From a virus: a DNA stretch of 34,810 bases. The stretch covers positions 1-34,810 of the IMG/VR virus record IMGVR_UViG_3300037137_003697, one strand, 5' to 3'. Of this stretch, positions 30,968 through 34,810 are shown piece after piece. The notes beneath the pieces were generated by a model that saw only the letters and a list, made by a program, of their open reading frames with translations, searched no databases and had not been told where the DNA came from. The position numbers and the translations under genes are program-made. Each line of letters opens with the position of its first letter. Within the stretch, counting starts at the first letter, position 1.

Positions 30968-31201
30968 TCAGGCGGCCTGGCGCCGGCGCCGCTGCCCGCG
31001 CAGCAGCACCGCGTCGACGTCGGCCCGGGCGTAGAGCGGCTTGCGCCCGCGGTGCGCGGGGACGATGCCGTTTCGCGCCGCCCACTTGCGCGCGTTCTCG
31101 GCGTAGGGCGTGCCCGTGTCCTTGCGGTACATCGAGAGGTGCACGGCGAGGCGCTCGGAGTCGAGCCAAGGCGAGAGTGCAGACGTCTGCACGGGGGTCA
31201 T
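30968..31201 (-). CDS. Small helix-turn-helix DNA-binding protein
   Basis: 77 aa, ATG overlapping the repressor stop (ATGA). The segment LAVHLSMYRKDTGTPYAENARKWAARNGIVPAHRGRKPLYARADVDAVL looks like a winged/excisionase-type fold in which the ARKWAARNGIVPxxRxxKPLYARxDVD run selects a helix and wing. A basic tail follows (RGQRRRRQAA). It may act as Xis, a Cro analogue or an early regulator. The first ten codons overlap a GCAGACGTCTGC palindrome, so the protein reads VQTSA there, and autoregulation is possible. Confidence 0.7.
   Translation of the reverse strand: MTPVQTSALSPWLDSERLAVHLSMYRKDTGTPYAENARKWAARNGIVPAHRGRKPLYARADVDAVLLRGQRRRRQAA
31177..31192. repeat. GCAGACGTCTGC palindrome, copy 6
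   Basis: A 16-bp perfect palindrome inside the first codons of the small HTH gene, directly after the repressor stop codon. It is the only copy inside a reading frame. Confidence 0.85.
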
Positions 31202-31431
31202 GCGGCCTCCGTGATGACGTCGAGCAGATACCGCTCGACCGGTTGCCCCAGCGCGGAGGCGATCGCTGTAGCCGTTTTGGTCGTCTGGATTTCGGACTTG
31301 AGAAACCGGCGGATAGTCATCGGCGACTTCTTCGCCGCCTGCGCGAGGTCCTTGGTTTCCCAGCCCTTGGCGACCATGTCACCGACGACTTTGGCGGCGT
31401 CGAATTCTGGCTTGGGCTGTTGCGTCCCCAT
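31198..31431 (-). CDS. Cro/CI-like prophage repressor
   Basis: 77 aa from ATG 31431. Residues about 13-55 are a five-helix HTH (VVGDMVAKGWETKDLAQAAKKSPMTIRRFLKSEIQTTKTATAIASALGQPV), typical of XRE/CI repressors, with the recognition helix in SPMTIRRFLKSE. Short for a CI with a dimerisation domain, so it may be a Cro-like or CI-short protein. It is divergent from an HTH regulator at 31519. A consensus -35 TTGACA and -10 TATCGT place the transcript start within a few bases of the ATG, suggesting a leaderless mRNA. A GTG at 31443 is in frame but lies inside the -10 box. Confidence 0.8.
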   Translation of the reverse strand: MGTQQPKPEFDAAKVVGDMVAKGWETKDLAQAAKKSPMTIRRFLKSEIQTTKTATAIASALGQPVERYLLDVITEAA

Positions 31432-31440
31432 AACGGGGAC
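31424..31440. promoter_or_regulatory. Candidate operator over the repressor start codon
   Basis: A perfect inverted repeat GTCCCC-ATAAC-GGGGAC. It covers the repressor start codon and the predicted transcript start, which would allow autorepression. Confidence 0.55.
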
Positions 31441-31441
31441 C

Positions 31442-31471
31442 ACGATAGCCCTTCAGCATCCGTAATGTCAA
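31442..31471 (-). promoter_or_regulatory. Sigma70-like promoter of the repressor
   Basis: TTGACA (31471-31466), 18-base spacer, TATCGT (31447-31442). The predicted start falls about four bases before the repressor ATG. Confidence 0.65.
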
Positions 31472-31518
31472 CTACTTTTCTACCAGAATCGAACAGCCCG
31501 GCAGCCGGAGCGTTGGCG

Positions 31519-32022
31519 GTGGGTTACGCTCTTGCCGGAATGCCGAAGCCGAAGCCGAAACGCAGCCCGTACCTCGCAGACCTGCGCGAACAGAGGGGCC
31601 TAAAGCCGGCAGAGGTGCTGAAGAAGCTGAGGGCTGGCGGAGTCCGGCTCCCGCGCTCGAATTTCAATCGCTGGGAGACGGGACAGCGCCACTGCCCGGT
31701 ATGGCTGCAGTGGGAGTTGGCGAAGATATACCAGGTGCCCCTTGTAACGGTTCTGCAACACACCGAGGGCCTGCCCAAAGACGTATCATCCCAAGCGACC
31801 ATCCCTGTCACGGCGTCTAACGAGAATGCCGGCGCCGCGCCACTAGGGGAGATCCGCCGCATGCCGTGGGACAAACTCTCGTTCGAACAGCAGCGGGCGA
31901 TCCTGTATCTGGAATCACTCCCGGAGGAGGACTGGCCGGGGCTTCGGCGTGCCGTGGAACACTGCATCGTGGCGCGTCGCGCGGGAAGGGAGTCGAGCGA
32001 CCGCGCCTCGGGAGACGATTGA
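31519..32022 (+). CDS. XRE-family HTH regulator, divergent from the repressor
   Basis: 167 aa from GTG 31519 (GGAG eight bases upstream); 160 aa from the in-frame ATG 31540, which lacks a ribosome site. Residues about 10-75 (SPYLADLREQRGLKPAEVLKKLRAGGVRLPRSNFNRWETGQRHCPVWLQWELAKIYQVPLVTVLQH) are an HTH_3 domain with the SNFNRWETG recognition region. The tail carries FEQQRAILYLESLPEEDWPGLRRAVEHC, probably a dimerisation helix. Together with the opposite-strand repressor this is the lysogeny switch. Confidence 0.8.
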   Translation: MGYALAGMPKPKPKRSPYLADLREQRGLKPAEVLKKLRAGGVRLPRSNFNRWETGQRHCPVWLQWELAKIYQVPLVTVLQHTEGLPKDVSSQATIPVTASNENAGAAPLGEIRRMPWDKLSFEQQRAILYLESLPEEDWPGLRRAVEHCIVARRAGRESSDRASGDD

Positions 32023-32047
32023 CCGCCGCACGGTCCGCGCGTATACT
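32019..32047 (+). promoter_or_regulatory. Sigma70-like promoter of the accessory/integrase operon
   Basis: TTGACC (32019-32024), 17-base spacer, TATACT (32042-32047). It matches the consensus at five of six positions in each box and overlaps the end of the HTH gene. It should drive all genes to the integrase. Confidence 0.75.
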
Positions 32048-32053
32048 CCACCT

Positions 32054-32132
32054 GGTGCCGCGGCCGAAGCCTGCTCGAGCGCCGCTGGAACGTGACCAGC
32101 AGCAGGGTGTTGAACTGGTGAGGACGCCATGA
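32054..32132 (+). CDS. Possible leaderless 25-aa leader peptide
   Basis: A GTG exactly at the predicted transcript start (seven bases after the -10 box) opens a 25-codon frame, MPRPKPARAPLERDQQQGVE then LVRTP, ending in an ATGA overlap. No ribosome site. It could be a leader peptide or chance. Low confidence. Confidence 0.3.
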
Positions 32133-32174
32133 GAACGCCGCGCGGCGTCGGTCCGTCCTTGGAGGAGTAAGGCG

Positions 32175-32549
32175 ATGCCCAGGACGCGGCGCTGTCCGCA
32201 GTGCACATCGGTCAACCCGGACAACATCGCCACGTGTCGCAAGTGTGGCGCCCGCATGGACGGCCCGGCGCCGCCGGCATCACCAGGCGGCAACCGAACG
32301 GTTCCGGCAGGGTCCCAGTATTGCCCGACCTGCGGAACGGTCGCACCCCCCAGGAGCTTCACGAAGGGCTCGTTCGTCTACGAACTCGCTCTCTGGATCT
32401 GCTTTCTCCTCCCCGGCGTGCTTTATTCCATTTGGCGTCTCACGAGCCGGACGAAGGGCTGTCCGGCTTGCCGCAGCACAATGATTCCGCTCGATTCGCC
32501 AAAGGCGAGAGCACAATGCGGCTACGGTTCCGCGGGTAAGGCCTCATGA
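32175..32549 (+). CDS. Zinc-ribbon membrane protein
   Basis: 124 aa, ATG with GGAGGAG upstream. Two zinc ribbons frame a membrane helix: CPQCTSVNPDNIATCRKCG near the N-terminus, CPTCG at about 52-56, then a hydrophobic helix VYELALWICFLLPGVLYSIWRL (about 70-90) and a second CPACRSTM pair. This is the layout of membrane-bound zinc-ribbon proteins with C-terminal CPxC, functions mostly unknown. First clear gene of the plus-strand cassette; its stop overlaps the methyltransferase remnant. Confidence 0.75.
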   Translation: MPRTRRCPQCTSVNPDNIATCRKCGARMDGPAPPASPGGNRTVPAGSQYCPTCGTVAPPRSFTKGSFVYELALWICFLLPGVLYSIWRLTSRTKGCPACRSTMIPLDSPKARAQCGYGSAGKAS

Positions 32550-32617
32550 ACCGCCTCTACTACGGCGACAATCTTGCCGCCCCAAAGACGCCCGCCATGC
32601 CTGGGAGGGCGCTGTGA
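32546..32617 (+). pseudogene. Remnant of a site-specific DNA methyltransferase start
   Basis: A 23-codon frame reads MNRLYYGDNLAAPKTPAMPG then RAL. The first ten residues, MNRLYYGDNL, are a common opening of phage and bacterial N4/N6-adenine methyltransferases, normally followed by VLR...DESVDLIYLDPPFNS, which is absent. ATGA overlap with the upstream gene and GTGA with the next show it once headed a coupled gene. It looks like the stub left by an internal deletion. Confidence 0.6.
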
Positions 32618-33249
32618 CTCTCGTTGGCGACGGAAGCCAGGCCAGCCACTTCGCCCGCCAAGCGGCCCGGTACGCCAACGAGTCCAAGAACTCGCTAAGG
32701 ACCCTCGTTGGAATCGCGATCGGCATCCTGGCGGATAAGCGCCTCAACGATGACGAGATCCGGTTCTTGAGCACGTGGCTCCAAACGAACGACGCGGCCG
32801 CGTACGAGTGGCCGGGCGACGTGCTGCACGCGAGAATCAAGGCGGCGCTCGCAGACGGGAGGATCACAGAGGCCGAGCGGTCCCACCTGGTGCAGACCCT
32901 CCAGGCCCTCATCGGCGGCGACATGGACGCCTTGGCCGCCAGCACGCACGTTACGGATCTCGCTTTCGACGCGGTGCAAAGTGTTCAACACCAGGGGTTC
33001 GGCTTCTGTCTCACCGGAGGCTTCGTGTACGGCCCCAGGGAGACGTGCGTGTCCGCGATCGAAAGTCGTGGTGGGGTCGTCAGAAGCGCCGTGTCGAGAA
33101 ACGTCCACTACCTGGTCGTTGGCGGCCTGGGCAGTGAGGAATGGAAGCACGGCAGCTTCGGGACGAAGATCGCGCAGGCGATGAAGTACAAGCAGGAAGG
33201 CGTGCCGATCCTGGTGGTGCACGAAGACAAGTGGGCAGCATCGCTATGA
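32614..33249 (+). CDS. TerB-like and BRCT domain protein
   Basis: 211 aa, GTG with GGGAGGG upstream. Residues about 25-100 are helical and resemble the TerB-like region found with BRCT domains (LVGIAIGILADKRLNDDEIRFLSTWLQTNDAAAYEWPGDVLHARIKAALADGRITEAERSHLVQTLQALI). Residues about 127-211 are a BRCT domain: GFCLTGGFVYGPRETCVSAIESRGGVVRSAVSRNVHYLVVGG...ILVVHEDKW. BRCT modules bind phosphoproteins or DNA ends. Such TerB-BRCT proteins occur in mobile elements and near defence genes; role here unknown. Confidence 0.8.
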   Translation: MTLVGDGSQASHFARQAARYANESKNSLRTLVGIAIGILADKRLNDDEIRFLSTWLQTNDAAAYEWPGDVLHARIKAALADGRITEAERSHLVQTLQALIGGDMDALAASTHVTDLAFDAVQSVQHQGFGFCLTGGFVYGPRETCVSAIESRGGVVRSAVSRNVHYLVVGGLGSEEWKHGSFGTKIAQAMKYKQEGVPILVVHEDKWAASL

Positions 33250-33548
33250 GCGCTCCATCTACACTGCGCCTGCATCGCTCGATCCTCAAACCGCTGTCTG
33301 AGCGAGGCCGCACGTTCAAGGCGCGGTGGCACGGCCCAGACCGGGGGCTGATCGCCGCGTGGGAAGCCGGCCGCGAATTCGCCTACGAACACCCCGACCT
33401 CGCGTCTCGGGCGCAAGCCGGTGAGCTCGTCACTCTGCCCTGGAAAGGCGGACTGAGCCACCTCGTGAAGGATAAGGACATCCAGAACGCGCGGAAGCGG
33501 AAATTGGCTGGGTCGCTCTGGCTGCAACGAGAGCGGCCGACGGCATGA
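33246..33548 (+). CDS. Small hypothetical protein before the integrase
   Basis: 100 aa from ATG 33246, overlapping the BRCT stop (ATGA); its own stop overlaps the integrase ATG in the same way. Basic and helical: MSAPSTLRLHRSILKPLSER, RWHGPDRGLIAAWEAGREFAYEHPDLASR, and a Lys/Arg-rich end. No motif recognised. Coupling to the integrase suggests an early or integration-linked role. Confidence 0.7.
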   Translation: MSAPSTLRLHRSILKPLSERGRTFKARWHGPDRGLIAAWEAGREFAYEHPDLASRAQAGELVTLPWKGGLSHLVKDKDIQNARKRKLAGSLWLQRERPTA

Positions 33549-34810
33549 CGCGCGAGAAGGGCATCCGCTGGCTGCCGGACCGGCAGCGTTGGCTGGTCTA
33601 TGGCCGCGTGAAGATCAAGGGCCAGCCCGGGCCCGGTCGGTATTTCTCGCGCTCCTTCCTGCCCACGAGCACCGCGAAGGAACGGCGCGAGTGGCGCGAG
33701 GACCAGCGCGTCAAGATCCGGATCGGCCTCGAGGACGAGGCGAAGGCCCGGGCGATCGCGCCTGGCTTCCGCGCCGACGCGCTCGAGTATCTGCAGACGG
33801 TGCGCGCGCTGCCCACCTGGTCGGAACGTAAGCAGCACATCGAGGAGTGGATCGAAGCCTTCGGCGATCGCGCCCGGAGTTCGATCACGTCTGCCGACAT
33901 CCGCAGGCAGCGCGACGAGTGGCTGACCATCGGTCCCCGCCGCGAACGCAAGCGGCAGAGCAACGGCAAGATGGCCTGGGTGCAGGTCAACAAGCCGCTC
34001 GCTCCGTCGAGCGTCAACCACCGGCTCCGCGCGCTACAGAACCTCTGGACTGTGCTCGACGGTCGCCACGCGAAGAACCCCGTCCGCGAGGTCCCCGAGG
34101 CCGACGAGCCCGAGGGCGAGCCGCGCGGGATCCCCGTGGCGCTCATCGTGCAGATCCTCGCCGCGGTCTCGAATCGCGGCTTCGCGACGAAGGGCGCCAA
34201 GCGTCACGGCTGGTCGAAGGCGAAGGCGCGACTCGAGGTGATGGCCTGGCTGGGGCTCCCGCCGGCACAGCTGGCGCTCCTGCGTCCCGAGGACGTCGAC
34301 TGGGACGGCGGCACGGCGTACGTCCGCCGGCGCAAGAAGGGCAAGGGCGTCGCCGGCGCCAAGCGGCCGCTCACGGCGAAGGGCCTCGAGGCGCTGAAGG
34401 CGCTCGACACGGTAGGGGCCTGGGGCGCGTTCACCATGACGCCAGTCCGCCGCGCGTGGGACCGCGCATGCCGCAAGGTCGAAGAGGACGCAGCCGCGGC
34501 CGGCGTCACCCTCTCGCTCGAAGCGGTTACGCCCTACGCCCTGCGCCACAGCTTCGGGACCTCGACGTTGGCAGCGACCAAGAGCCTGCCAGCGACTCAG
34601 GCTCTGCTCGGCCACGCCGACGCGCGGACGACGCTCCGGTATGCGCGCGCGGCGGTGCCGGCTTGGCTGCAGGCTGCGGCCGAGCAGCTGGACGCCCACC
34701 TCGCCAAGCAGGCGAAGAAGGGCAAGGCGACCGGTCGCGGCGGCGCCAAAAAGAGGGTCAGAAAGTTGCGCGGCAAGTCGCGCAAGTCAAAATCAGGCCG
34801 GAAGCGCTGA
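33545..34810 (+). CDS. int: Tyrosine recombinase (phage integrase)
   Basis: 421 aa, ATG overlapping the previous stop. N-terminal 1-100 DNA-binding, core-binding region to about 180 (VNHRLRALQNLWTVL), catalytic domain from about 190. Seen: Lys on the beta-turn (RRKKGKG), Arg II R334 in TPYALRHSF, His357 in LLGHAD, nucleophile Y366 in TLRYA. The usual first catalytic Arg (TGxRxxE) is replaced by Pro239 (LGLPPAQL), and position 331 is Tyr where His is frequent. The long Lys/Arg-rich C-terminal tail is unusual. It would integrate or excise the prophage; activity may be reduced or may follow a variant active site. Confidence 0.85.
   Translation: MTREKGIRWLPDRQRWLVYGRVKIKGQPGPGRYFSRSFLPTSTAKERREWREDQRVKIRIGLEDEAKARAIAPGFRADALEYLQTVRALPTWSERKQHIEEWIEAFGDRARSSITSADIRRQRDEWLTIGPRRERKRQSNGKMAWVQVNKPLAPSSVNHRLRALQNLWTVLDGRHAKNPVREVPEADEPEGEPRGIPVALIVQILAAVSNRGFATKGAKRHGWSKAKARLEVMAWLGLPPAQLALLRPEDVDWDGGTAYVRRRKKGKGVAGAKRPLTAKGLEALKALDTVGAWGAFTMTPVRRAWDRACRKVEEDAAAAGVTLSLEAVTPYALRHSFGTSTLAATKSLPATQALLGHADARTTLRYARAAVPAWLQAAAEQLDAHLAKQAKKGKATGRGGAKKRVRKLRGKSRKSKSGRKR

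Noticed and set aside
1-34810. CRISPR array or attachment-site pair
   Set aside because: No regularly spaced direct repeats were seen, and both window ends fall on gene stop codons, so attachment sites are likely outside.

Overview
The window is a GC-rich temperate siphovirus genome integrated as a prophage, and it looks close to complete. It starts exactly at the stop codon of the leftmost minus-strand gene and ends exactly at the integrase stop codon. It therefore appears to have been cut on gene boundaries, and no attachment-site pair can be expected inside it. The host is probably a high-GC Gram-negative bacterium: there is a lipobox lipoprotein in the lysis region and an SleB-type endolysin. 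The lipoprotein N-terminus (Cys followed by GDSPTAP) recalls Acidobacteriota/Gemmatimonadota lipoproteins, but this is only a weak hint.

Minus strand, read right to left from the immunity region at about 31.4 kb. First come a Cro/CI-like repressor and a small HTH protein, then small genes, a circularly permuted tRNA-like element, a CII-family regulator and several small helical or membrane proteins. Next are a small protein paired with a DUF2303 protein, a ParB-like protein and a lambda-O-like replication initiator that carries iteron-type repeats inside its gene (24884-24974). After these come small zinc-binding proteins, an HNH endonuclease, terminase small subunit, terminase large subunit, an HTH protein, portal, S49 prohead protease, HK97-type major capsid protein and three head-associated proteins. 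The tail genes follow: head-tail connector, tail completion protein, two tail-tube-like proteins, tail chaperones G and G-T joined by a -1 slippery site, gp10-like protein, tape measure, and a giant glycine-rich tail-tip/hub protein. The left end is a lysis block: a CheY-like response regulator, a holin-like protein, a strong terminator hairpin, an SleB-family hydrolase, a lipoprotein and two membrane proteins.

Plus strand, right end: an HTH regulator divergent from the repressor, then a strong sigma70-like promoter (32019-32047). This drives a tightly overlapping cassette: a zinc-ribbon membrane protein, the first residues of a vanished DNA methyltransferase, a TerB-like/BRCT protein, a small unknown protein and a tyrosine recombinase.

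Most noteworthy are five things. (1) A palindrome with core GCAGACGTCTGC occurs six times, always at gene junctions of the minus-strand operon. (2) There is a permuted tRNA-like element. (3) A 333-bp MITE-like insertion with 24-bp imperfect inverted ends and a perfect 8-bp target duplication is wedged between the stop of the small terminase and the start of the large terminase. (4) Iterons lie inside the replication gene. (5) A complete phosphoacceptor response regulator sits in the late region.
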